A stretch of 64,000 nucleotides of DNA from Kingdonia uniflora. Lineage: Eukaryota > Streptophyta > Magnoliopsida > Ranunculales > Circaeasteraceae. The DNA lies in assembly GCA_014058105.1 (NCBI GenBank), contig JACGCM010000571.1, positions 18,463 through 82,462 of the forward strand, in the 5' to 3' direction. Numbering within the stretch: the stretch's first letter is position 1; each line of letters opens with the position of its first letter. Shown here piece after piece: positions 12,156-24,800 of the stretch. The notes under the pieces were generated by a model. That model saw nothing but the letters and a program-made list of their open reading frames with translations. It was not told the origin of the DNA and did no database searches. The translations under genes and the position numbers were made by a program.

Positions 12156-15100
12156 GGTCTCGTATGCACATTTTTATTTTAAAAAATAACTATCTTTAGA
12201 ACGGGGACGTAACACTAAAAGGATGTTCTCGACCACGTAAGTACATTTTTACTTCAGAAAATTACTATCTTTAGAACGAAGATGACCAACTTTAAGGACG
12301 CCCCTAGTGTCCTAAGTACATTTTTACTTCCAAAAATGATTATCTTTATAACGAGGACGTCTTACTTCAAAGACGCTCCCGGTCACGTAAGTATATTTTT
12401 ACTTCAATAAATGAGTATCTTTTGAACGAGGATGTCGTACTTCAAGGACTCTCCCGGCCTCGTACGTGAATTTTTACTTCAAAAACTGACTATCTTTAGA
12501 ACAAGGACACTCCCGGTTTCGTAAGTGCATTTTAACTTAAAAAAATAACTATCTTTAGAACGAGGACGTTCTACTTCCCGTACGCCCCCGAACTTGTAAG
12601 TTATTTTTACTTCAAAAAACGACTATCTTAAAAATGAGGACGTGCTACTTCAAGGGCGCCCACGGTCTCCTGAGTGCATTTTAACTTCAAAAAATGTCTA
12701 TGTTTAGAACGAGGATGTCCTACTTCATGAACGCCCTCTGTCTCGTAAGTTTATTTTTCCTTCAAAAAATGACTATCTTAAGAACGAGGAAGTTCTACTT
12801 CAAGGACGCCCCCTGTCTTGTACGTGCATTTTTGCACCAAAAAATGAGTATCTTTTAAACGAGGATGTCAAACTTCAAGGACCCTCCCGGCCTCGTAAGT
12901 GAATTTTTACATCCAAAAATGACTATCTTTAGAACGAGGATACTCCCGGTCTCGAAAGTTCATTTTTATTTTAGAAATTAGCTATCTTTTGAACAAGGAA
13001 GTCCTACTTCAAGGATGCCCCCAGTTTCGTAAGTACATTTTTACTTCAAATAACGACTTGTTTAGAACGGGGATGTCCTACATCAAGGACTCCCCGGGTA
13101 TCGTAATTTCATTTTCAATTCAAAATGTGACTATCTTTATAACGGGGACGTCCTACTTAAAGAACACACCCGGTCACGCAAGTACATTTTTACTTCAGAA
13201 AATGACTATCTTTAGAACAGGGATGTCCAACTTTAAGGAGGCCCCCAGTCTCCTGAGTACATTTTTACTTCGAAAAATGATTATCTTTAGAACGAGGGCG
13301 TCCTACTTCAAAGACGCTCCCGGTCACGTTAGTACATTTTTACTTCAATAAATGAGTATCCTATGAACGTGGATGTCGTACTTCAAGAACTCTCCCAGCC
13401 TCGTACGTGAATTTTTATTTCAAAAAATGACTATCTTTAGAACAAGGACACTCCCGGCCTCGTAAGTGCATTTTAACTTTAAAAAATAACTATCTTTAGA
13501 ACGAGGACGTCCTACTTCCCGTACGCCCCCGGACTTGTAAGAGTATTTTTACTTCAAAAAATGACTATCTTTAGAACGAGGACGTGCTACTTCAAGGACG
13601 CCCAAGGTCTCGTAAATGCATTTTAACTTCAAAAAATTTCTATGTTTAGAACGAGGATGTCCTACTTCATAGACTCCCCCAGTCTCGTAAGTTTATTTTT
13701 CCTTCAAAAAATGACTATCTTAAGAACGAGGATGTTCTACTTCAAGGATGCCCCCAGTCTTGTTCGTGCATTTGGACTTTAAAAAATGACTATCTTTAGA
13801 ACGAGGATGTCCTACTTCAAGGACGCCCCCGGTCTCGTATGTACATTTTTACTTCCAAAATGACTATCTTTTGAGCAGGGACATTCAACATAAAGGACGC
13901 TCCCGGTAACCTAAGTACATTTTTACTTCAAAAAATGATTATCTTTAGAACGAGGACGTCCTACTTCAAGGACAACCCCAGTCTCCCAAGTACATTTTTA
14001 CTTCCAAAAATTACTATTCTTATAACGAGGGCGTCCAACTTCAAAGATGCCCACGGTCTCGCAAGTACATTATTACATCAAAAAATAAGTATCTTTTGAA
14101 CAAGGACGTCGTACTTCAAGGACTTTCCCGGCCTCGAAATTGAATTTTTCATCCAAAAATGATTATCTTTAGAACGAGGACACTCCTGGTTTCAGAAGTG
14201 CATTTTTATTTTAAAAAATAACTATCTTTTGAACAAGGACGTCGTACTTCCAGTAAGCCCTCAGACTTGTAAGTGTATTTTTACTTCAAAAAATGACTAT
14301 CTTTAGAAAGGGATGTGCTACTTCAAGGACACCCATGGTCTCGCAAATAACTTTTAACTTCTAAAAATGTCTATGTTTAGAACGAGGATGTCCTACTTCA
14401 TGCACGCCCCCATTTTCGTAAGTTCATTTTTCCTTCAAAAAATGACTATCTTAAGAACGACGATCTTCTACTTCACGGACACCCCAGTCTTGTAAGTGCA
14501 TTTGGACTTCAAAAAGTGACTATCTTGAAGGCGTTGTCGTTCAAATTTAAGGACACCCCCGGTCTCGTAAGTGTATTTTTACTTCAAAAAATAACTATCC
14601 TTAGGATGAGGACGACCCCGGTCATGTAAGTTTATTTTTACTTCAAAAAATGACTATCTTTAGAACGAGGATGTCTTACTTAAAGGACGCCCCTGGTCTC
14701 GTATGTACATTTTTAATTCCCAAATTACTATCTTTAAAACAGGGACATTCAACATAAAGGACTCTCCCGGTCACGTAAGTACATTTTTACTTCAAAAAAT
14801 GACTATCTTTAGAACGAGGACGTCCAACTTCAAGGACTCCCCCAGTCACCCAAGTACATATTTACTTCCAAAAATGACTATCTATATAACAAGGGCGTCT
14901 TACTTCAAAGATGCCCTCGGTCTCGTAAGTACATTTTTACATCAAAAAATGAGTATCTTTTGAACAAAGACGTCGTACTTCAAGGACTCTCCCGACCTCG
15001 TAATTGAATTTTACACCCAGAAATGATTATCTTTAGAACGAGGACACTCCCGGTCTCGAAAGTACATTTTTACTTTAAAAAATAACTATATTTAGAACAA

Positions 15101-17482
15101 GGACGTCCTACTTTCTGTACGCCCCCGGTCTTGTATGTAAATTTTTACTTCAAAAAATGACTATCATTCGAATGAGGATGCCTACATAATGGACGCCCAC
15201 GGTCTCTTCAGACAATTTTAATTTCAAAAAAAATTTATGTGTAGAACAAGGATTTCCTACTTCATTGATGCCCCAGTCTCGTAAGTTTATTTTGCCTTCA
15301 AAAAATGACTATCTTAAGAACGAGGAAGTCCTACTTCCTGGACGCCCCCGGTGTCATAAGTGCATTTTTATATTAAAAAATGCCTATCATTAGAACGAGA
15401 ACGTCCTACTTCAAGGACGCCCCTAGTCCCCTGAGTACATTTTTATTTCCAAAAATTACTATCTTAATAATAAGGACGTCCTAATTCAATGACGCCTTCG
15501 GTCTCGTAATTACATTTTTACCTAAAAAAATGAACATCTTTTGAACGAGGATGTCGCACTTCGAGGACTCTCCCGGCCTCCTGCGTGAATTTTTACATCC
15601 AAAAATAACTATCTTTAGAACAAGGACACTCCCAGTCTCGTAAGTGCACTTCAACTTTAAAAAATAACTATCTTTAGAACGAGGACGTCCTACTTCCAAT
15701 ACGCCCCCGGTCTTGTAAGTGTATTTTTACTTATAAAAATGACTATCTTTAGAACGAGGACGCCCTACTTCAAGGACGCCCGCGGTCTAAAATGTACATT
15801 TTAACTTCAAAAAATGTCTATGTTTTGAACGAGGACGTCCTACATTAGGGACTCCCCCAGTCACGTAAGTTAATTTTTCCTTTAAAAAATGACTATCTTA
15901 AGAACGAGGATGTTCTACTTCAAGGATGCCCCAGGTGTCGTAAGTGTATTTTTACATCAAAACATGACTATCTTCTGAACGAGGATTTCCTACTTTAAGA
16001 ACCCCGACTGTCATGTAAGTGCATTTTTACTTCAAAAAATGTATATGTTTAGAAAGTGGATGTCCTACTTCGTGGATGCCCCCAGTCTCGTAAGTTCATT
16101 TTTACTTCATAAAATGACAACCTTTAGAGCGAGGATGTCCTACTTCAGGATGCCCCCGATCTCGAAAGTGCATTTTCACTTCAAAAATCATCGATGTTTG
16201 GAACGAGGAAGCCCTACATAAAGGATGCCCCCAGTCTCGTAAGTGCATTTTTAATTCAAAAAATAACTATCTTTTGAACGAGGATGTCCTACTTCAAGGA
16301 CACCCCCGGTGTCGTAAGTGAATTTTAACATAAAAAAATGACAACCTTTAGAACGAGGACGTCCTACTTCAAGAACGCCCCCAGCCTCGTAAGTGCATTT
16401 TTAAATAAAATAATGACTTTCATTAGAACGAGGAGGTCCTAAATCAAGGACACCCCTAATCTCGTAAGTGAATTTTTACTTTAATAAATGATTTTCTTTT
16501 GAACAAGGACATCCTCCTTCATAAACGCCCCCGGTCTCGTAAATACAATTTTACATCAAAAAATGACTATTTTCTGAACGAGAACGTCCTACTAAATGGA
16601 CGCCCCCGGTCTCGTAAGTGCATTTTCACTTCGCAAAATAACTATCTATAGAATGAGGACGTCATACTTCAAGGTCGACTCCAGTCTCGTATGTACATTT
16701 TAACATCAAATAATGACTCTATAGAACGGGCAAGTCCTACTTACAGGACGCTCCCGGTCACGCAAGTTCATTTTGACTTAAAAAAAAGACTATCTTTAGA
16801 ACGAGGACGTCCTACTTCAAGGACGCCCCCGGTCTCATAATTGCATTTTTACACCAAAAAATGTCTGTGTTAAGAACGAGGTAGTCCAACTTCAAGGACT
16901 CCCCAGGTCTTGTATGTACATTTTTACTTAAAAAAATGACTATCCATAGGACGAGGACGCCGTACTTCATGGACCCCCTCGGTTTCGTAAGTGAATTTTT
17001 ACTTCAAAAAATGACTATGTTTAGAAAGAGAATTTCTTACTTCAAAGACGCCCCCTGTCTCTTAAGTGCATTTTTAAATCAAAAAATAACTACCTTTAGA
17101 GCGAGGACGTCCTACTTCAATGACGCCCCCGGTCTCGTATGTGCATTTTTATTTCAAAAAATGACTATCTTTTGAACGAGTACGTCATACTTCAAGAACT
17201 CCCCCGGTCTCGTAAGTACATTTTTACTTCAAAAAATGACTATGTTTTGAACGAGGATGTCCAACTTCAAGAACGTCCCCGGTCTTGCAAGAGCATTTTT
17301 ACTTCAAAAAGTGACTATCTTGAAGGCGAGGACGTTCAACTTCAAGGGCGCCCCCGGTCTCGTAAGTGCATTTTTACTTCAAAAAATTACTATCCATAGG
17401 ATGCGGACTCCCCCGGTCATGTAATTTCATTTTTACTTCAAATAATGACTATCTTTATAACGAGGACGTCCTACTTCAAGAA

Positions 17483-17491
17483 CCCCCCCCC
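17483..17491 (+). repeat. C9 tract in a cassette monomer
   Basis: Nine C residues follow CTTCAAGAA and precede GGTCTCG. This is a mild expansion of the same five-C tract, in the monomer after the short monomer of the 17.3-18.0 kb cassette. Confidence 0.85.
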
Positions 17492-19154
17492 GGTCTCGTA
17501 TGTACATTTTTATTTCAAAAAATGACTATATTTAGAACGGGGACGTCCCACTTAAAGGACGTTCCCGGTCACATAAGTATATTTTTACTTCAGAAAATAA
17601 CTATCTTTAGAACGAGGATATCCTACTTTAAGGACGCCCCCAGTCCCCTGAGTACATTTATCTTCCAAAAATGACTATCTTTATTACGAGGATGTCCTAC
17701 TTCAAAGACGCTCCCGGTCTCGTAAGTACATTTTTACTTTATAAAATGAGCATCTTGTGAACGAGGATATCACACTTCCTGGACTATCCCAGCCTCGAAC
17801 GTGAATTTTTACTTCAAAAATGACTATCTTTAGAACAAGGACACTCCCGGCCTCGTAAGTGCATTTTAACTTTAAAAAATAACAATCTTTCGAACGAGGA
17901 CGTCCTACTTCCAGTACGCCCCCAGACTTATAAGTGTATTTTAACTTCAAAAAATGACTATCTTAAGAACGAGGACGTGCTACTTGAAGGACGCCCACAA
18001 TCTCGTAAGTGCATTTTAACTTTAGAAAATGTCTATACTTAGAACGAGGATGTCCTACTTCATGGACTACCCTAGTATCGAAAGTTCATTTTTCCTTCAA
18101 AAAATGACTATCTTAAGAATGAGGATGTCCTACTTCAAGGACACCCCCAGTCTTGTAAATGCATTCGGACTTCAAAAAGTGACTATCTAGAAGGCGAGGA
18201 CATTCAAATTCAAGGACACCCCCGGTCTCGTAAGTGCATTTTAACTTCTAAAATTAACTATCCTTATGATGCGGACGAGCCCGGTCATGTAAGTTCATTT
18301 TTAATTCAAAAAATGGCTATCTTTAGAAGGAGGACGTCCTACTTCAAGGACGCCCCCGGTCTCGTATGTACATTTTTACTTCCAAAATGACTATCTTCAG
18401 AACGGGGACATTGAACTTAGAGGACGCTCCCGGTCACGTAAGTAAATTTTTACTTCAAAAAATGACTATCATTAGAACGAGGACGTCCTACTTCAAGGAC
18501 GCCCCCAGTCTCCCAAGTACATATTTACTTCCAAAAATGACTATCTTTATAACGAGGACGTCCTACTTCAAAGATGCCCCCGGTCTTGTACGTATATTTT
18601 TACATGAAAAAATTAGTATCTTTTGAACAAGGACGTTGTACTTCAAGGACTCTCCCGGCCTCGTAAGTGAATTTTACATCCATAAATGATTATCTTTAGG
18701 ACTAGGACACTCCCAGTTTCGAAAGTGCATTTTAATTTTAAAAAAGAGCAATCTTTTGGATAGGGACGTCCTACTTCCAGTACGCTCCCGGTCTTTTAAG
18801 TGTATTTTTACTTCAAAAAATTACCATCATTAGAACGAGGGCGTCCTACTTCAAGGAAGCCCAGGGTCTCGTAAGTGCATTTTAACTTCAAAAAATGTCT
18901 ATAATTAGAACGAGGATGCCCTACTTCATGGACGCCCCTAGTCTCGTAGGTTCATTTTTCCTTCCGAAAATGACTATCTTAAGAACGGGGATGTCCTATT
19001 TCAAGGACGTCCACGGTCTTGAAAGTTAATTTTTACTTCAAAAAATGACTATCCTCAGAATGAGGATGTCCTCCTTCAAGGACGCCCACGGTCTCGTAAG
19101 TCCATTTTAATTTCATAAAATGTTTGTGTATAGAACGAGGATGCCCTACTTCTT

Positions 19155-19242
19155 AGAAGCCCCCAGTCTATGTTTAGAACGAGGATGTCCTACTTCTAAG
19201 AAGCCCCCAGTCTCGTAAGTTCATTTTTCCTTCAAAAAATGA
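19155..19242 (+). repeat. 44-bp partial-monomer tandem duplication
   Basis: AGAAGCCCCCAGTCT occurs at 19155 and again at 19199, only 44 bp apart. Between them the second half of a monomer is missing: CCCCCAGTC runs straight into TATGTTTAGAACGAGG. The joint lies at GTCT, shared by the CAGTCTCG and ATGTCTATG parts of neighbouring monomers, so a microhomology-mediated event is likely. Confidence 0.8.
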
Positions 19243-21845
19243 CTAACTTAAGAACGAGGATGTCCTACTTCAAGGTCGCCCCCGGTGTCGTAAGTGTATT
19301 TTTACAACAAAACATGACTATCTTTTGATCGTGGACGTCCTACTTCATGAACGCCCACGGTCATGTAAGTGCATTTTTACTTCAAAAATGTATATGTTTA
19401 GAACAAGGATGTCCTACTTCATGGATGCCCCCAGTCTCATATGTTCATTTTTACTTAATAAAATGACAACATTTAGAGCGAGGATGTCCTACTTCCAGGA
19501 TGCCCCCGATATCGAAAGTGCATTTTTACTTCAAAAAACATCGATGTTTAGAACGGGTAAGCCCAACATAAAGGATGCCCCCTGTCTCGTAGGTACATTT
19601 TTAATTCAAAAAATAACTATCTTCGGAACGAGGATGTCCTACTTTAAGGACGCCCCCGGTGACGTAGGTGCATTTTAAGATAAAAAAATTTCTACCTTTA
19701 AAACGTGGATGTCCTACTTCAAGGACACCCCCGATCTCGTAAGTGCATTTTTACTTCAAAAAATGACTTTCGTTAGGACGAGTATTTCCTACTACAAGGA
19801 CACCCCCAGTCTTGTAAGTGCATTTTGAATTCAAAAAATAACTATCTTTAGAACGAAGACATCCTACTTCAAGGACGACTCCAGTCTCGTATGTAAATTT
19901 TTACTTCAAAAAATGACTCAATAGAACGGGGAAGTCCTACTTAAAGGACGTTCCCGGTCACGCAAGTTCATTTTGACTTCAAAAAAAGAATTTCTTTAGA
20001 ACGAGGACGTCCTATTTCAAGGACGCCCCTGGTCTCGTAAGTGCATTTTTACTTCAAAAAATGTCTATGTTTAGAACGAGGTAGCCCAACTTCAAAGACG
20101 CCCCAGTTCTTTTAAGAAAATTTTTACTTTAAAAAATAACTATCTTTAGAATGAGGACGTCGTACTTCAAGGACCCCCTCGGTTTCGTAAGTGAATTTTT
20201 ACTTCAAAAAATGACTATGTTTAGAAGGAGGATGTCCTACTTCAAAGACGCTCCCGGTCTCGTAAGTACATTTTTTCATCAAAAAATAACTATCTTATGA
20301 ACGAGGACGTCCTACTTCAAGGACGCCCCCGGTCTCGTATGTGAATTTTTACTTAAAAAAATGACTATCTTTTTAACAAGGACGTCATACTTCAAGAACT
20401 CCCCCGGTCACGTAAGTACATTTTTACTTCAGAAAATGACTATGTTTTGACCGAGGATGTCCTACATTAAGGACGCCCCCTGTCTTCTAAATGCATTTTT
20501 ACTTCAAAAAGTGACTATCTTGAAGGCGAGGACTTTCAACTTCAAGGACCCCCCCGGTCTCGTAAGTGCATTTTAACTTCAAAAAATATCTATATTTAGA
20601 AAGAAGATGTCCTATTTCATGGACGCCCCCATTCTCGTAAGTTCATTTTTACTTCATAAAATGACAACCTTTATAGTGAGGATGTCCTACTTTAAGGACT
20701 CCCCCAGTCTCGTAAGTGCATTTTTACTTCAAAAGACATCGATGTTTAGAACGAGGAAGTCCTAATTAAAGGATGCCCCCGGTCACGTAAGTGCATTTTT
20801 AATTCAAAAAATGACTTTCTTTAGAACGTGGATGTCCTACTTCAAGGACGCCCCAGGTATTGTAAGTGCATTTTTAGATCAAAAAATGACTATCTTTATA
20901 ACGAGGACGTCCTACTTCATGAACGCCCCCGGTCTCGTAAATGCATTTTTAATTCAAAAAATAACTACCTTTAGAACAAGGACGTCCTACTTAAAGAGCG
21001 CCCCAGATCTCGTAAGTGCATTTTTACTTCCAAAACGGACTATCTTTTGAACGATGACATCTTATTTCATGAACGCCCACGGTCTCGTAAGTACATCTTT
21101 ACTTCAAAAAATGACAATCTATTGAACGAGAACGTCCTACTTAAAGGACCCCCTCGGTCTCGTAAGTGCATTTTTACTTCTAAAAATGACTATCTTTAGA
21201 ATGGATACGTCCTACTTCAAAGACGGCCCCAGTTTCGTAAGTGCATTTTTACTTCAAAAAATGACTATGCTTAGAAGGAGGATGTCCAACTTCAAGGACG
21301 CCCCGGGTCTCGTAAGTGCATTTTGACATCCAAAAATGACTATCATTAGAACGAGGACGTCCTATTTCAAGGATTCCCCTGGTCTTGCAAGTGCATTTTA
21401 ACATCTAAAAATTACTATCATTAGAATGGGGATGTCCAACTTAAACGATTCTCCCGGTCACGTAAGTAAATTTTTACTTTTAAAATGGAATATCTTTAGA
21501 AGGAGTAAGTCCTACTTCAAGGACTCCCCGGTCACGTATGTACATTTTTACTTCAAAATATGACTATCTATTTGACGGGCACGTCCTACTTCAAGGACGC
21601 CCCCAGTCTCCTAAGTACATTTTTACATCCAAAAATGATTATCTTTATAACGGGGACGTCCTACTTCAAATACTCCCCCCCGCTCTCGTTAGTACATTTT
21701 TACATCAAAAAATGAGTATTTTTTGAACGAGGACGTCGTACCTCAAGGACTCTCCTGGCCTCGTAAGTAAATTTTTACTTCCAAAAATGACTATCTTTAA
21801 AACGAGGACACTCCCGATCTCGTAAGTGTATTTTTATTTTAAAAA

Positions 21846-21863
21846 ATAACTATCATAACTATC
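21846..21863 (+). repeat. 9-bp tandem duplication inside a monomer
   Basis: ATAACTATC occurs twice in a row at 21846-21854 and 21855-21863, lengthening the monomer by 9 bp at the monomer joint. Confidence 0.85.
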
Positions 21864-24800
21864 TTTTGAACAAGGACATCCTTGTACCAGTATGCCCCCG
21901 GTCTTGTAAGTGTATTTTTACTTCAAAAAATAGCCATCATTAGAACGAGGACGTCCTACTTTAGGGACGCCCAAATTCTCGTAAGTGCATTTTAACTTCA
22001 AAAAATTGTCGATATTTTGAACGAAGATGTCCAACATCATGGACACCCCCAGTCTCGTAAGTTCATTTTTACTTCATAAAATGAAAACCTTTAGAGCGAG
22101 GGTGTCCTACTTCAAGGACGCCCCCAGTATCGCAAGTGGATTTTTACTTAAAAAAACATCGATGTTTAGAACAAGGAAGTCCCACATAGAGGATGCCCCC
22201 GGTCACGTTAGTGCATTTTTGCATAAAAAAATAACTATCTTTATAAAGGGGACGTCCTATTTCAAGAACACCCCTAGTCTCGTAAGTGCATTTTTAATTC
22301 AAAAAATGACTATCTTAAGAACAAGGACGTCCTACTAAAAGGACTCCCCTGATCTCGTAAGTGCATTTTAACTTCAAAAAGGACTATCTTTTGAACGAGG
22401 ACATCCTACTTTACGAATGCCCACGGTCTCGTAAGTACATTTTTATTTCAAAAAATAACTAAATTTTGTACGAGGACGTCCTACTTAAAGGACGCCCCCG
22501 GTCACGAAAGTACATTTTTACTTCAAACAATGACTATGTTTAGAACGAGGACGTCCTACTTCAAGGACTCCCTCGGTCCCGTAAGTGCATTTTTACTTTA
22601 AAAAATGACTATCTTTTGAGCAAGGACATCATACTTCAAGAACACGACCGGTTACGTAGGAACATTTTTACTTCAAAAAAGGACTATGTTTTGAACGAGG
22701 ATGTCCTACTTCAAGGACTCCCCTAGTCTTGTAAGTGCATTTTGACTTGAAAAGGTGACTATCATGAAAGCGAAGACGTTTAACTTCAAGGACACCCTCG
22801 TTCGCGAAAGTGAATTTTTACATCAAAAAATTATAGTCCCAAGGATGAGGACACCCCCGGTCTCGTAAGTTCATTTTTACTTCAAAAAATGACTATCTTT
22901 AGAACGGGGACGTCCAACTTAGAGGACGCTTCCGGTCACGTAAGTACATTTTACTTCAAAAAATTACTATCTTTAGACCGAGTAAGTTCTACTTCAAGGA
23001 CGCCCTCGGTCTCGTATGTACATTTTTACTTCAAAATATGACTATCTTATGAACGGGCACATCCTACATCAAGGACTCCACCAGTCTGCTAAGTGCCTTT
23101 TCACATCTAAAAATGATTATCTTTATAACGAGGACGTCCTACTTCAAAGACGCCCCCGGTCTCGCAAGTACATTTTTTCATCAAAAAATGACTATCTTTT
23201 GAACGAGAATGTCGTACATCAAGGACTCTCCCGGCCTCGTAAGTGAATTTTAACTTCCAAAAATGGCTATTTTTAAAACGAGGACACTCCCGGTCTCGTA
23301 AGTGCATTTTTATTTTAAGAAATAACTTTCTTTTGAACATGGACGCCCTACTTCCAGTTTGCCCCCAGTCAGGTAATTGTATTTTTACATCAAAAAATAG
23401 CCATCATTAGATCGAGGACGTCCTACTTCAATCACGCCCACGGTCTCGTAAGTGCATTTTAACTTCTTAAAATGGCAACCTTTGGAGCGAGGATGCCCTA
23501 CTTAAAGGACGCCCACATTTTCGTAAGTGTATTTTTATTTCAAAAAACATCGATGTTTAGAACGAGGAAGTCCTACATAAAGGATACCTCCGGTCTCGTA
23601 AGTGCATTTTAAGTTCAAAAAATAACTATCTTTAGAACGAGGATGTCCTAATTCAAGGACGCCCCCTGTTGTCACAAGTGCAATTTTACATCAAAAAATA
23701 ACAATCTTTATAACGAGGACGTCCTACTTCAAGTGCGCCCCTGGTCTCTTAAGTTGATTTTTAATTTTAAAAAATGACTATCTTTAGGCAAGGACGTCCT
23801 ACCTCAAGGACGCCCCCGATCATGTAAGAGCATTTTAACTTCAAAAAATAACTATTTTTTGAACGAGGACATCCTACTTCATGAACGCCCACGGTCTCGT
23901 AAGTACATTTTCACTTCAAAATATGACATTGTTTTGAACGAGCACGTCCAACTTAAAGGACGCCCCCGGTCTCGTAAGTACAGTTTTACTTCAAAATATG
24001 ACTTTCCTTAGGTTGAGGACGCCCCCGGTCACGTAAGTTCACTTTAACTTCAAAATATGACTATCTTCAGAACGGGGACGTCCCACCTAAAGGACGCTCC
24101 CGGTCACGTAAGTACATTTTTTCTTTGAAAAATTACTATCTTAAGAGCGAGTAAGTCCTACATTAAGGACGCCCCCGTTCTCGTATGTACATTTTTACTT
24201 CAAAATATTACTATCTTTTGAACAGGCACATCCTACTTCAAGGACCCCCCCAGTCTCCTAAGTGCATTTTTACATCAAAAAATGATTATCTTTATAACTA
24301 GGACGTCCTACTTCAAAGATGCCCCCGGTCTCGTAAGTACATTTTTTCTTCAAAAAAGGAGTATCTTTTGAACGAGGACGTCCTACTTCAAGGACTCTCC
24401 CGGCCTCGTAAGTGAATTTTTACTTCCAAAAATGACTATCTTTAGAAGGAAGACACTCCCGGTCTCGTAAGTGCATTTTTATTTTAAAAAATAACAATCT
24501 TTAGAATAAGGACGTCCATCTTCCAATATGCCCCCAGTCTTGTAAATGTATTTTTACTTTAAAAAATAGCCATCATTAGAACGAGGACGTCCTACTACAA
24601 GGACGCCCACGGTCTCGTAAGTGCATATTAACTTCAAAAATTGTCAATATTAAGAACGAAGATGTCCTACTTCATGCACACCCCCAGTCTCGTAATTTCA
24701 TTTTTACTTCTTAAATTGACAACCTTTAGAGCGAGGATGTCCTACTACAAGGACGCCCCCAGTTTCGTAAGTGCATTTTTACTTCAAAAAACATCGATGT

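Larger units (their letters stand above)
1..20500 (+). repeat. Left array domain, loose higher-order repeats near 4 kb
   Basis: Monomers here are strongly diverged, but a recognisable run (a monomer with GGGACATTCAACTT, then one ending CTCCCAAGTAC, then one with TTTATAACGAGGACG) recurs near 1.04, 4.94, 9.12, 13.84, 14.70 and 18.37 kb. The spacing is therefore mostly 3.7-4.7 kb with one close pair. A second marker, monomers with TTATGTGTAGAAC followed by a monomer with ATGGACGCCCC, recurs at about 5.99 and 9.96 kb. The boundary with the next domain is approximate and set by the change in marker spacing. Confidence 0.55.
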
